Positions 1 to 7,348 of a DNA stretch of 29,914 nucleotides are shown here, piece after piece; positions within the stretch are counted from its first letter, which is position 1; each line of letters starts with the position of its first letter. Both the position numbers and the translations under genes were made by a program. The notes under the pieces were generated by a model. It was not told the DNA's origin. It saw nothing but the letters and a program-made list of their open reading frames with translations, and did no database searches. This DNA is from Parvibacillus sp035426385. GTDB taxonomy: Bacteria; Bacteroidota; Bacteroidia; Chitinophagales; Saprospiraceae. The DNA is taken from positions 1 to 29,914 of the forward strand of contig DAOLZQ010000037.1 of NCBI GenBank assembly GCA_035426385.1. The letters are read 5' to 3'.

Positions 1-126
1 ATAAAGCCCTCTATCGGATTATCACCGGAACAAACGGCCGGCATGGTTGAAGTTTTGGCGGATGCAGGCATTGATTTTGTAAAAGATGATGAACTGCTTT
101 CTTCTTCCGGTAATTCTGCTTTTGAG
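1..126 (+). pseudogene. RuBisCO-like protein (form IV) internal fragment, broken at its 3' side
   Basis: Frame 1 translates without interruption from the window edge and reads IKPSIGLSPEQTAGMVEVL followed by ADAGIDFVKDDELLSSSG. This matches the core of RuBisCO and RuBisCO-like proteins: the K-P-x-x-GLS segment at the start of the barrel, and the FxKDDE segment, whose Lys, Asp and Glu (codons 28, 30 and 31 here) correspond to the carbamylated Lys and metal ligands of true RuBisCO. Homology stops near F-E (bases 121-126). The frame then gives four unrelated residues and a TGA at 139-141, although roughly half of the enzyme should still follow. The opposite strand beyond this point belongs to a different gene. 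The family call rests on about 42 residues, but they are the most diagnostic part. Form IV is inferred from the host lineage and the 'IKPSIGLSP' style of the motif. Confidence 0.75.
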
Positions 127-1309
127 GGGTCAACATATTGACCGGATGCTCCCCAGACGGATTTACATAGGCTTGCTTCCAGGAGGTACCCCCATCAGAG
201 GTCTTATGGCAGAATCCGTAATCTCCAAAAATAACTACGTTGGCATCATTAGTAGCGACATCGATGCCAAAAGGGCATTCGCCATACGTCCAGTTGCGAT
301 CGCCGCCGTCACCACTCCATCCGGTGGAGATATTGAGGTTGTGTTGCGTAAGAAAAGTACTGACCCAATTGCTACCGCTATTTGGAGTTTTAAAAATGGT
401 TGGTACCCCGCGATCATCACTACCGGCGATATATACTGTATTGATATCATTCTCAGCCATGTCTATAAACATGGGGAAATCTTCACTAAGGTCGATTCCA
501 TTGGTTATGGAAGTCCATTGAGACAGACCTAAGTCACAGGTGTAGATGCCCTTGCAAAATGAATAATAATCAGAGCCTGTGACACCCACATAGACATCAG
601 CTACATCTGCTGCCAGGCAATACATACGGATAGTAGCGCCCACCCGTCCTGCAGTAAAGCTCCAGATTCGCTCATTTGCAGGCATACCTGTTAGAGACAG
701 TGTATTCCAGCTTGTGCCGGCATCTTCAGAAATGAGGACACCATCATTAGTGCCGATCAATATGGTGTCATCTGAAAATAGTACACCACCCACTACATTA
801 CCTGCACCGGAATTGACCGCTGTATGGATGAGTGTAAAATCTGTTCCGCCATTGGCTGAAAAATAGATAGAACCATAAGTTGAGATCAGGAGCTGATTTG
901 GCTTTTCATAATTAGCGTGCAGCGAGACAAAGTTTTCGTCCGGTTCAGGATTTCCCGACAGTACTTGCCAGGTAATGCCACCATCCGAGCTCTTCACCGG
1001 TGTACCGAGATCATTTACATAACTAATCGAATACAGCAAGCCCGGCGTGACTGTGAAGTTTACTTTTGAATTGGCGCCGCCCATGAATTGGCTGAAATGC
1101 ACTTGATTATATGATTTTCCGAAATCCACAGAGTGAAATAGTTCGCTCATGTCGCAAGCGATAAAAAATTCATTGTGATCGGCCGGATTGATAGACGGCG
1201 AAAATAGTGCGCCGCCACCACCTACTCCACGAGCTGACCAGCTCTCAGGCTGAGCCGAAAGTTGTAGTGATAGGAATAGGCAGATACAGACTAGAAGTTT
1301 CTTTTTCAT
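11..1309 (-). CDS. Secreted BNR/Asp-box repeat protein, truncated at its 3' end
   Basis: The ATG at 1309 is preferred to an upstream one at 1378 because it opens a textbook signal peptide (MKKKLLVCICLFLSLQLSAQ). The mature part carries several Asp-box/BNR motifs of the form S-x-D-x-G-x-x-W: SSDGGITW, SEDAGTSW, TPNSGSNW and TSDGGTSW. These are typical of beta-propellers in sortilin/Vps10-like and sialidase-like exoproteins, which in Bacteroidota are often exported by T9SS. No enzymatic residues are visible, so substrate and activity are unknown. Homology-like sequence ends around base 110. The last about 30 codons down to the stop at 11 are simply the antisense of the RuBisCO-like fragment, so the true C-terminus, probably including a T9SS sorting domain, is missing. 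The gene lies 105 bp downstream of the cupin gene on the same strand. Confidence 0.75.
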   Translation of the reverse strand: MKKKLLVCICLFLSLQLSAQPESWSARGVGGGGALFSPSINPADHNEFFIACDMSELFHSVDFGKSYNQVHFSQFMGGANSKVNFTVTPGLLYSISYVNDLGTPVKSSDGGITWQVLSGNPEPDENFVSLHANYEKPNQLLISTYGSIYFSANGGTDFTLIHTAVNSGAGNVVGGVLFSDDTILIGTNDGVLISEDAGTSWNTLSLTGMPANERIWSFTAGRVGATIRMYCLAADVADVYVGVTGSDYYSFCKGIYTCDLGLSQWTSITNGIDLSEDFPMFIDMAENDINTVYIAGSDDRGVPTIFKTPNSGSNWVSTFLTQHNLNISTGWSGDGGDRNWTYGECPFGIDVATNDANVVIFGDYGFCHKTSDGGTSWKQAYVNPSGEHPVNMLTPQKQNYRKKKAVHHLLQNQCLHPPKLQPCRPFVPVIIR

Positions 1310-1414
1310 AGATATAGTGAATTTGAATAGCGAAACATTAAAATACAAATACTTTGTGAAATGATTTTTTACATTCACAAGTAATATGAAAAGAGGATGT
1401 CCTTTTAGATGTAT

Positions 1415-2314
1415 TTATAAATTACTCACACGCCCGAGTCGATCAGCCTCAGCCAAAGTTTTTTTCGCTCGTTGATTGGCTATGTAATTTTTACAATCCA
1501 ACCATTTACTACCCATTATTTTGTTCAGACTACGATCTACTGTATAGTGCTGAGCGATATTTAGTGCACCCTTAATGCGCCGAGTAAGACTTTCGTCAGC
1601 ACGGAGACTGATCGAATATCCACCATCAGTGTATTCAATATAGTGCCAATATCCGGTGGGAATAAAGAGTGATTCACCGGGTTCAAGGATTACTTCATAC
1701 CCCTCGGCAAACTGTTGAGCCGGATGGAGATCAAAATTAGGGTTATCCACATTGACGTAGCTTGCTACAGTAAAGGGAAGGTGATACAGCTTTCTCGATT
1801 CGGAGGGAGCAAATAATACAACGCGCTTTCTCCCATGAATCTGATTGAGAAAGACGTGGCTGAGGTCTATATCAAAGTGAAGAGCAACTTTGCTTCCCTG
1901 CCCACCGAAAAACATATATGGAAAATCATTGAAGAATCCATCCATGAGGGAAGGAATGCGATAATCATTACGCAATTCTGGTGCATGCTTGAAGATATTA
2001 AATAAGAATAAGCGCATATCGCAAGGTTCCGGTCGATCTAGCATCTCCAGATACTCACTAAATGGCATGTGTATGTCAGGCGCCATATAGCCTTTGCCCG
2101 GCTTGGATACGTTTGCACTAAATACAGGAACTTTGAGTGAACCATACTTCTCCTTAAAATGCGTAATAGTCCACTTATGCTTTGCCGGCCATTCGTCCAT
2201 CAGATCAGTAAGCACTACTGGCAGTAGCGGAGCTAGATAATCTTGAGCAAATGAATCCCTTGTGAGCCCTGAAAGCTTGGGAATGGACTTAAATGTCTTT
2301 TTTGGATTCATCAC
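1415..2314 (-). CDS. Cupin-like/JmjC-domain Fe(II), 2-oxoglutarate-dependent oxygenase
   Basis: A 299-residue soluble protein with the cupin_8/JmjC fold. The iron triad is visible as H146-x-D148 (in VALHFDIDLSHVF) and H224 (in PTGYWHYIEY). The strand GRKRVVLFAP, containing K164, occupies the place where this superfamily usually binds 2-oxoglutarate. An upstream PVVLTDLMDEWPA segment is the usual N-terminal 'gift of the oxygenase' motif (P-x-V/I-x-x-x-x-x-x-x-W-P-A). Relatives hydroxylate proteins (FIH/JMJD5/ribosomal oxygenases) or small molecules; the substrate cannot be read from the sequence. It lies 26 bp after the rhodanese gene on the same strand and is probably co-transcribed with it. 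ATG codons at 2314 and 2311 are equally possible starts. Confidence 0.85.
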   Translation of the reverse strand: MMNPKKTFKSIPKLSGLTRDSFAQDYLAPLLPVVLTDLMDEWPAKHKWTITHFKEKYGSLKVPVFSANVSKPGKGYMAPDIHMPFSEYLEMLDRPEPCDMRLFLFNIFKHAPELRNDYRIPSLMDGFFNDFPYMFFGGQGSKVALHFDIDLSHVFLNQIHGRKRVVLFAPSESRKLYHLPFTVASYVNVDNPNFDLHPAQQFAEGYEVILEPGESLFIPTGYWHYIEYTDGGYSISLRADESLTRRIKGALNIAQHYTVDRSLNKIMGSKWLDCKNYIANQRAKKTLAEADRLGRVSNL

Positions 2315-2340
2315 AAAGGTGAACTATTAGGATTGGCTGG

Positions 2341-2646
2341 TCATTCAGGATACGTCTCTCGCCAGCGGATCATGCCACCTTGGAGATTGAGTACAGTAAA
2401 GCCGGCATTACTCAGAGCTTCGGCTGCTGCATTGCTACGAGCTCCACTTCGGCAGTAGGTGATCACAGTCTTAGGCTTATGAGACTCAAGTGTTTCAATA
2501 CTATCCATTAGGGTACCGAGGGGAACTAGCTCACCGCCTATATTAAACTCATCGTGTTCGAAAGGCTCACGCACATCTATAAGTACGATGTCTTCTTCCT
2601 TTTCAAGTCTTGATTTTAAATCTGTAGGGCTGATTTGTTCTACCAT
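2341..2646 (-). CDS. Single-domain rhodanese-like protein
   Basis: A 101-residue stand-alone rhodanese domain (GlpE/PspE size class). It has the entry motif IDVREPFEHDEFNIGG and the active-site loop YCRSGAR, with catalytic Cys65 and Arg70. The CRSGxR loop is six residues long, as expected for sulfurtransferases rather than Cdc25-type phosphatases. It probably carries persulfide sulfur to a thiophilic acceptor in the cytoplasm; no signal peptide is present. It is the first gene of a likely two-gene - strand unit with the JmjC/cupin oxygenase, and a promoter-like TATTTTTG lies just upstream. Its partner is unknown. Confidence 0.9.
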   Translation of the reverse strand: MVEQISPTDLKSRLEKEEDIVLIDVREPFEHDEFNIGGELVPLGTLMDSIETLESHKPKTVITYCRSGARSNAAAEALSNAGFTVLNLQGGMIRWRETYPE

Positions 2647-2661
2647 GTTTTGATTTTAGTG

Positions 2662-2669
2662 CAAAAATA
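2662..2669 (-). promoter_or_regulatory. Putative Bacteroidota -7 box for the rhodanese-cupin unit
   Basis: The - strand reads TATTTTTG, a perfect TAnnTTTG element of the Bacteroidota primary sigma factor, 15 bases before the rhodanese ATG. No clear TTTG/TTG lies at the -33 position, so this is a half-supported promoter. Confidence 0.4.
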
Positions 2670-3034
2670 GGATTTTGTCGTCGTAGTATGTTAGAGAAGT
2701 CTTAAAATTTTAAAAGAAGCTGGCTTTTTTGGAAAATTTTAATCCAACAGCAAGGTTAATACGTATTGAATATATATATTCGGCACTAAAGGCAGTCTAG
2801 GAACTGTCTAAATGCCAAAACATTAGATTTGATCAAATAGGGAATTGAAAACTCCATAAAGAAATAATAATTTTGATTGACTCATAATTACTTGATATTT
2901 ATTAAGTTTATACATATTTGTGTAAAATATACATATACTTAATTTAATTTGCATGAAATTAATTGTGTCCAGTTAGTTCAAAAAAAATATATTTGCTTCT
3001 CAATCAAATTTTTAAAATCTAAAAGTATTTAAGT
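2670..3034. other. AT-rich divergent intergenic region
   Basis: This 365-bp gap separates the - strand rhodanese unit from the + strand exbB cluster. It is strongly AT-rich with many short poly-T and TATA tracts. It contains a 12-bp perfect palindrome ATTTGATCAAAT at 2827-2838, a possible operator of unknown ligand, and the exbB promoter described separately. I find no open frame with coding character and no RNA gene. Confidence 0.6.
2963..2995 (+). promoter_or_regulatory. Putative promoter of the exbB-exbD-exbD-tonB cluster
   Basis: A TTG at 2963-2965 and TATATTTG at 2988-2995 are separated by 22 bases, slightly longer than the usual spacing of the TTTG ... TAnnTTTG Bacteroidota promoter. 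Initiation about 7 bases downstream would give a leader of about 32 nt before the exbB ATG at 3035. The leader (AAAAGTATTTAAGT before the ATG) has no Shine-Dalgarno sequence, which is usual for this phylum. Confidence 0.5.
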
Positions 3035-3847
3035 ATGACAAATGCATCAACTGAAAAAAACAGTAAAGCGGGTAATATCCTACCATTGATAGTGATCCCG
3101 GTTTGCTTTGTTTTGGGAATTCTGCTTTATAAGTTTGTTTTTGGAGACGCCAGCCACTTCAAAGGTGGTGATAACGCCAATGATCCCTTACCAGGCGATT
3201 ATTTTGGAGTAATCTACAAAGGGGGTTTCATAGTACCTATATTAATGGGTATCCTATTTATAGTACTTGTGTTTACCGTCGAGCGTCTGATTACCGTCGG
3301 AAGAGCTTCAGGTAATGGACCGGTGGACAAATTTGTCCGAAACGTGAATTTCGCGTTATCGAAAGGAGATGTTTCAGGTGCTCTAGCCCTTTGCGATAAG
3401 CAAAAAGGCTCAGTTGCCAATGTAGTGCGTGCCGGCGTAGTAAAGTACAAGGATATGATGCAGGACACATCTCTTGAAAAAGATCAAAAACTCATCTCGA
3501 TTCAGAAGGAAATCGAAGAAGCTACAACCCTCGAACTACCTATGTTGGAACAAAATCTTCCCATTATAGCTACCATCGCTTCTGTAGCGACACTGGTAGG
3601 TCTGATCGGAACAGTGCTAGGTATGATCAGGGCCTTCGCGGGTATGGCACACTCAGGTGCACCTGATGCCTCTGCATTGGCTACCGGTATTTCTGAGGCA
3701 CTTATCAATACAGCGCTTGGAATTACGACCTCGACAATAGCTATCATCGCCTACAGTTATTTTACCACTAGAATAGATGGTATGACTTACCGCATCGACG
3801 AGGCCGGATATAGTATGCAGCAGCAGTTTGCTTCTCAGCACTCTTAA
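3035..3847 (+). CDS. exbB: ExbB/TolQ/MotA-family proton channel subunit
   Basis: A 270-residue inner-membrane protein with an N-terminal helix (about 15-36), a second helix (64-83), a cytoplasmic domain, and the paired C-terminal helices typical of MotA/TolQ/ExbB (about 175-198 and 222-243). The signature region LPIIATIASVATLVGLIGTV and the GMIRAFAGMA stretch following it are classical for the family. It forms the proton channel pentamer that, with ExbD, energises TonB for outer-membrane import. The extra N-terminal helix and periplasmic linker are common in Bacteroidota versions. It is the first gene of a cluster with two exbD genes and tonB, which makes ExbB more likely than TolQ or GldL. 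Confidence 0.93.
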   Translation: MTNASTEKNSKAGNILPLIVIPVCFVLGILLYKFVFGDASHFKGGDNANDPLPGDYFGVIYKGGFIVPILMGILFIVLVFTVERLITVGRASGNGPVDKFVRNVNFALSKGDVSGALALCDKQKGSVANVVRAGVVKYKDMMQDTSLEKDQKLISIQKEIEEATTLELPMLEQNLPIIATIASVATLVGLIGTVLGMIRAFAGMAHSGAPDASALATGISEALINTALGITTSTIAIIAYSYFTTRIDGMTYRIDEAGYSMQQQFASQHS

Positions 3848-3906
3848 GGAAGTGATTGCCTTGATTTGATTAATTTTTTAGTTTACTTAAATAAATACTA
3901 ATATAG

Positions 3907-4536
3907 ATGCCCAAGCATAAGATGAAGCGAAAGAGCACCACGATCGACATGACGGCGATGTGTGATGTTTCTTTTTTGCTGCTGACTTTCTTCATGTTGG
4001 CTACCAAATTTAAGCCGCCTGAAAATGTTACTGTAGTCACTCCTACCTCTATTTCTGATACCAAGATAGCAGAGACGAATGTCATGGTCATCACCATCGA
4101 TAAGGATGGACGAGTATTCTTTGAAATGGATGGACAGCCTACAAAAAAGGAATTGATCACAGCTATTAATGATGATCGAAAACTGGGTCTGAACGAAAAT
4201 GAGATGAATAGTTTTGCCCTGGGCGGAGCTGTTGGAGTACCCTTTGATCAATTGAAAAATTATTTGAACACGCCTTTAGGTGATCAGAAGGAGTATAAAA
4301 GTCCGGGCATTCCGGTAGATACTGCTCTTACTGACGCAAATGAACTGTTTAAGTGGGTCGCTTATGGTCGTATTGTGAATCCTGAGGCACGTCTGGTCAT
4401 AAAGGGGGATGTATCAACCAAGTATCCGATGATTAATAAGGTGTTTTCGACACTGGCTAATGACAAGATAAAAGGATATAAATTTAATTTGGTGACCAGC
4501 ATGAAGATGGGTGATCAGCCAAAAGAGGATAATTAA
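3907..4536 (+). CDS. exbD: ExbD-family proton-motor subunit 1 (long form)
   Basis: A 209-residue protein with a short basic N-terminus, one transmembrane helix (about 18-36) and a periplasmic domain. The proton-carrying Asp of ExbD/TolR is D20 in the signature IDMTAMCDVSFLLLTFFM. The periplasmic part is about 60 residues longer than E. coli ExbD, with an insertion around residues 85-145 (containing NEMNSFALGG and PFDQLKNYL). It follows exbB by 59 bp and precedes a second exbD by 34 bp, indicating one transcript. The pair may form a heterodimer inside the ExbB pentamer; that is inference. Confidence 0.9.
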   Translation: MPKHKMKRKSTTIDMTAMCDVSFLLLTFFMLATKFKPPENVTVVTPTSISDTKIAETNVMVITIDKDGRVFFEMDGQPTKKELITAINDDRKLGLNENEMNSFALGGAVGVPFDQLKNYLNTPLGDQKEYKSPGIPVDTALTDANELFKWVAYGRIVNPEARLVIKGDVSTKYPMINKVFSTLANDKIKGYKFNLVTSMKMGDQPKEDN

Positions 4537-4570
4537 TCATACATTAATAAATTAAGAAAAAGAATTAGGT

Positions 4571-5116
4571 ATGGCCGAATTAGATACCTCCCAAGGCAAA
4601 GGTGGTGGGGGAAAATCAAAAAAAATGTCGACTCGTGTGGATCTCACACCGATGGTGGACTTAGCATTTCTACTGATCACTTTCTTTATGCTCACTACGA
4701 CGATGAATAAGCCACAGGTCATGGAGATCAATATGCCCGTAAAACCTAAGGCAGAAGATCCCAAGCCACCCGAAGTAGAAGCCTCACGTGTACTTACTGT
4801 CATACTCGGTAAGGATAACACAGTTTGGTACTACGAAGGTTTGGAAGCGCCTGAGATCAAAAATGCCAATTATCAGGATATTCGCAAAGTTATTCTTGAT
4901 AAGAAAGCAGCAGTCGAGGCTAATCCGGCTTTTGGTAAGGATAAGACTGTAGTGATTATCAAGCCCACAGATGATGCGATATATAAGAACATAGTTGATA
5001 TGCTGGATGAAATGGCTATAGATGGTATTAAGATCTATGCTATGGTTCCCGTCACTAAGACAGAATTAGACCTCGTGGGGAAAGGAAATACTGAAGCAAA
5101 TAAGACACCTAAATAA
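4571..5116 (+). CDS. exbD: ExbD-family proton-motor subunit 2
   Basis: A 181-residue paralogue of the upstream exbD. A Gly/Lys-rich cytoplasmic N-terminus (GKGGGGKSKK) precedes a single helix (about 29-46). The signature RVDLTPMVDLAFLLITFFML holds the proton-carrying D30. The periplasmic domain contains VLTVILGKDNTVWYYEG, the strand typical of Bacteroidota ExbD proteins. Both ExbD copies keep the key Asp, so neither is a decayed duplicate. It lies between exbD-1 and tonB in the same direction. Confidence 0.9.
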   Translation: MAELDTSQGKGGGGKSKKMSTRVDLTPMVDLAFLLITFFMLTTTMNKPQVMEINMPVKPKAEDPKPPEVEASRVLTVILGKDNTVWYYEGLEAPEIKNANYQDIRKVILDKKAAVEANPAFGKDKTVVIIKPTDDAIYKNIVDMLDEMAIDGIKIYAMVPVTKTELDLVGKGNTEANKTPK

Positions 5117-5186
5117 ATTATAACTTAATTTTACGTTGAAGAAACTTTTTTAACTTATCTTTACGTTATAAATTAAAATAGCACAA

Positions 5187-6035
5187 ATGGAAAGCGAAAG
5201 AATATTAAAGTCCGATATGCTCGACCTGATTTTTGAAGGTCGAAATAAAAGTTATGGAGCCTATTATTTGAGACGCCAATATCCCAAGTATCTTGCTCGT
5301 GCACTGATGGTGGCGATTCTGGTGGCAGCTCTGTTCATCGGGTATGCCTACCTGAATACTCGTCTGAAGAAAGCAGATGAGTTGACAGATGTAAAAGTGG
5401 ATCTGGCAAATATTCCACCTCCGCCACCTATGGATGAGACAAAACCTCCACCCCCACCTCCGCCGACTCCTCCACCACCACCTCAGCGAGCTTCAGTACA
5501 GTATGTACCGCCAAAAGTGACCAAGGATGAACTGGTGAAAGAAAAAGTAGAACTGGCTACAGTAGAAGATCTTAAGGAAAAAGATCCGGGTACTAAGACC
5601 GTTAAAGGAGATCCAAATGCCAAGGTCGAAATATCGACCAATACGGACCCGGGACTGGTAGAGTCAGATTCAAGAAAAGAAGCGATAGTAGCTCCAAAAA
5701 AAGAAGATGAGAACAAAGTTTTCAAGGTAGTAGAACAAAATCCTGAATTTCCGGGAGGTGATGCACAGATGAGGGCTTTTCTTCGAGATAATATAAAGTA
5801 CCCGGCCGCTGCCCGGGAGAATGGACTACAAGGTAAGGTCTACATCCAGTTTGTCGTGGAAAGAGATGGCTCAATCTCGGCAGTACGTATCGTGAAAGAT
5901 CCCGTAGGTGGTGGCGCCGGTGCTGAAGCTCAGCGTGTAGTCAAGATGATGCCTAATTGGAAGCCAGGTAAGCAAAATGGTAAGCCGGTGCGCGTCCAAT
6001 ATACCTTACCGGTTAACTTCCAATTGCAGGATTAA
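5187..6035 (+). CDS. tonB: TonB energy-transducing protein
   Basis: A 282-residue protein of standard Bacteroidota TonB architecture. The cytoplasmic N-terminus carries FEGRNKSYGAYYLRRQY, which is common in this group. A single helix at about 38-56 is followed by a proline-rich periplasmic spacer (77-99, runs of 5-7 Pro), a charged linker, and a C-terminal TonB domain from about residue 180. That domain contains PEFPGGDAQMRAFL, IKYPAAARENGLQGKVYIQF and PGKQNGKPVRVQYTLP. It transmits ExbB/ExbD proton-motive energy to TonB-dependent receptors. It is fourth in the cluster and followed by a hairpin that may set expression of the genes beyond. Confidence 0.95.
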   Translation: MESERILKSDMLDLIFEGRNKSYGAYYLRRQYPKYLARALMVAILVAALFIGYAYLNTRLKKADELTDVKVDLANIPPPPPMDETKPPPPPPPTPPPPPQRASVQYVPPKVTKDELVKEKVELATVEDLKEKDPGTKTVKGDPNAKVEISTNTDPGLVESDSRKEAIVAPKKEDENKVFKVVEQNPEFPGGDAQMRAFLRDNIKYPAAARENGLQGKVYIQFVVERDGSISAVRIVKDPVGGGAGAEAQRVVKMMPNWKPGKQNGKPVRVQYTLPVNFQLQD

Positions 6036-6067
6036 TAAATATTGGTTTTAGTTAAAAAAAATTTAAA

Positions 6068-6104
6068 AAAGTAGCGATATGGAATTAATCCTTATGGCTA
6101 CTTT
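6068..6104 (+). terminator. Hairpin between tonB and the distal genes (attenuator-like)
   Basis: AAAGTAGC (6068-6075) and GCTACTTT (6097-6104) are perfectly complementary. The interior ATATGGA/TCCTTAT pairs with one mismatch around a short ATTAA loop, giving a long stem-loop. Flanking A and T tracts (GTTTATTT downstream) resemble a weak intrinsic terminator. Since the next genes follow closely on the same strand, it could act as a partial terminator or an mRNA end stabiliser. Confidence 0.5.
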
Positions 6105-6128
6105 GTTTATTTAGTAAATAATTAATAC

Positions 6129-6365
6129 TTGAGAAATTCCTCTCGTACACCAATCAATAATTCCTACCAGATGCTGGGTATGGTATTAGGTGGAATAATT
6201 GGGGTTCTATTTACTTTTCTGGGATTAGCTTTAGTTACAGGATGGGTAGTAGTACCCACAGGAAATGATCCGATGGTGCGCATATTTGGTGGATTGATGT
6301 CATTTTATGGAATTTATAGAATTTATAGAGTTTACCTGAAGTATCAGGAAAATCAGAGAAAATGA
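6129..6365 (+). CDS. Small two-helix membrane protein, unknown function
   Basis: A 78-residue protein with two predicted membrane segments: about 14-39 (MLGMVLGGIIGVLFTFLGLA ...) and 50-66. It ends in a charged tail (KYQENQRK). The start is a TTG at 6129; an internal ATG at 6171 would begin inside the first helix and is the alternative. Its stop overlaps the ATG of the next gene (ATGA), so translation is probably coupled to that of the PstS-like lipoprotein. I recognise no family. Position between tonB and a periplasmic binding protein suggests an envelope role, which is inference only. Confidence 0.7.
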   Translation: MRNSSRTPINNSYQMLGMVLGGIIGVLFTFLGLALVTGWVVVPTGNDPMVRIFGGLMSFYGIYRIYRVYLKYQENQRK

Positions 6366-7321
6366 AAATGAATATAGGAATCGTAATTGGATTGTCCACA
6401 ATGTTACTCATTAGTTGTAATTCTAATAGTGGCAAAAAGCCGGTTGCTGAGCGGGATACTCCTGTATCAGGAAAAATTGAGATTGTAGCGGATAATTCAT
6501 ATAAGAATCTCATAGATAGCGAGGTTACTGTATTCAATGCACAGTACACTGATGCACACATAAATGTGACATTCAAGCCGGATGCAGCAGTAGTCCAGTC
6601 TTTTCTGAATGATTCTGCACGCCTGATTGTCCTCGGACGTCAACTGAGCTCAGAAGAAGTCATCAGTTTTAGAAGACGAAATTATGATCCCAAGGAGACC
6701 CGGGTGGCTTTGGATGCCATTGCCGTCATAGTGAATAATGCTACTCCGATAGATAAGATAGATATGGGGATGCTATATGATTTATTGACCGGAAAGAAAT
6801 CAAACTGGCAACAAATCTCACCTAAAAGTTCGGCCACTAAAGTATCTCTGGTGATGGATAGCAAGGGTAGTGGAGTCTTTAAATATCTACAGGACTCAGT
6901 ATTGAAAGGCGCTCCTGTAAGTTCTAATGTCTATGCGGTCAATACTAATGAAGAAGTAATCGACTACGTGGCTGCCAATCCCGGTAGCATGGGTTTTATT
7001 GGTGTCAATCACATCAGTGATATGACTGACCAAAAGAATCAACAATTTCTTAAAAAAGTAAAATTACTCGACATAGCTAAAAGTGATGTTGCTGAAGGAT
7101 ATAAGCCCTATCAGGCTTTTCTTGCAACTCGACAATACCCTATGGTCAGAATAGTTCACATATATATAAACGAACCTTACAATGGACTGGGTAGTGGCTT
7201 TTCAGCCTTTGTCGCCAGTGATGTGGGTCAGCGTATCGTACTGAAGGATGGCCTGGTGCCGGCTACAATGCCTATTCGTTTGATTCAAATGAATCCTACC
7301 ACGTCACCTATTGGAAACTAA
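6362..7321 (+). CDS. PstS-like phosphate-type substrate-binding lipoprotein
   Basis: A 319-residue protein with a lipoprotein signal (LSTMLLISC, lipidated C19) and a PBP-like domain of the PstS family: IEIVADNSYKNLIDSEVTVF at the start, then VALDAIAVIVNN, LYDLLTGKKSNW and PGSMGFIGVNHIS, which are standard strands of phosphate-type binding proteins. No pstC, pstA or pstB genes accompany it. Instead it is translationally coupled to a small membrane protein, downstream of exbB-exbD-exbD-tonB, and followed by a TPR protein. It may therefore serve the outer-membrane TonB system or act as a sensor rather than feed an ABC permease. The ligand is not proven by sequence. Confidence 0.82.
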   Translation: MKMNIGIVIGLSTMLLISCNSNSGKKPVAERDTPVSGKIEIVADNSYKNLIDSEVTVFNAQYTDAHINVTFKPDAAVVQSFLNDSARLIVLGRQLSSEEVISFRRRNYDPKETRVALDAIAVIVNNATPIDKIDMGMLYDLLTGKKSNWQQISPKSSATKVSLVMDSKGSGVFKYLQDSVLKGAPVSSNVYAVNTNEEVIDYVAANPGSMGFIGVNHISDMTDQKNQQFLKKVKLLDIAKSDVAEGYKPYQAFLATRQYPMVRIVHIYINEPYNGLGSGFSAFVASDVGQRIVLKDGLVPATMPIRLIQMNPTTSPIGN

Positions 7322-7348
7322 ATTTAAAAAAACACTAAATTAAGAACC

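Noticed and set aside
86..532. 148-codon open frame on the + strand
   Set aside because: It is the antisense of the BNR gene with Asp-box motifs and a signal peptide on the - strand, and has no recognisable features.
5400..5490. CCTCCA-rich run as a DNA satellite
   Set aside because: It encodes the proline-rich spacer of TonB in frame and needs no other explanation.
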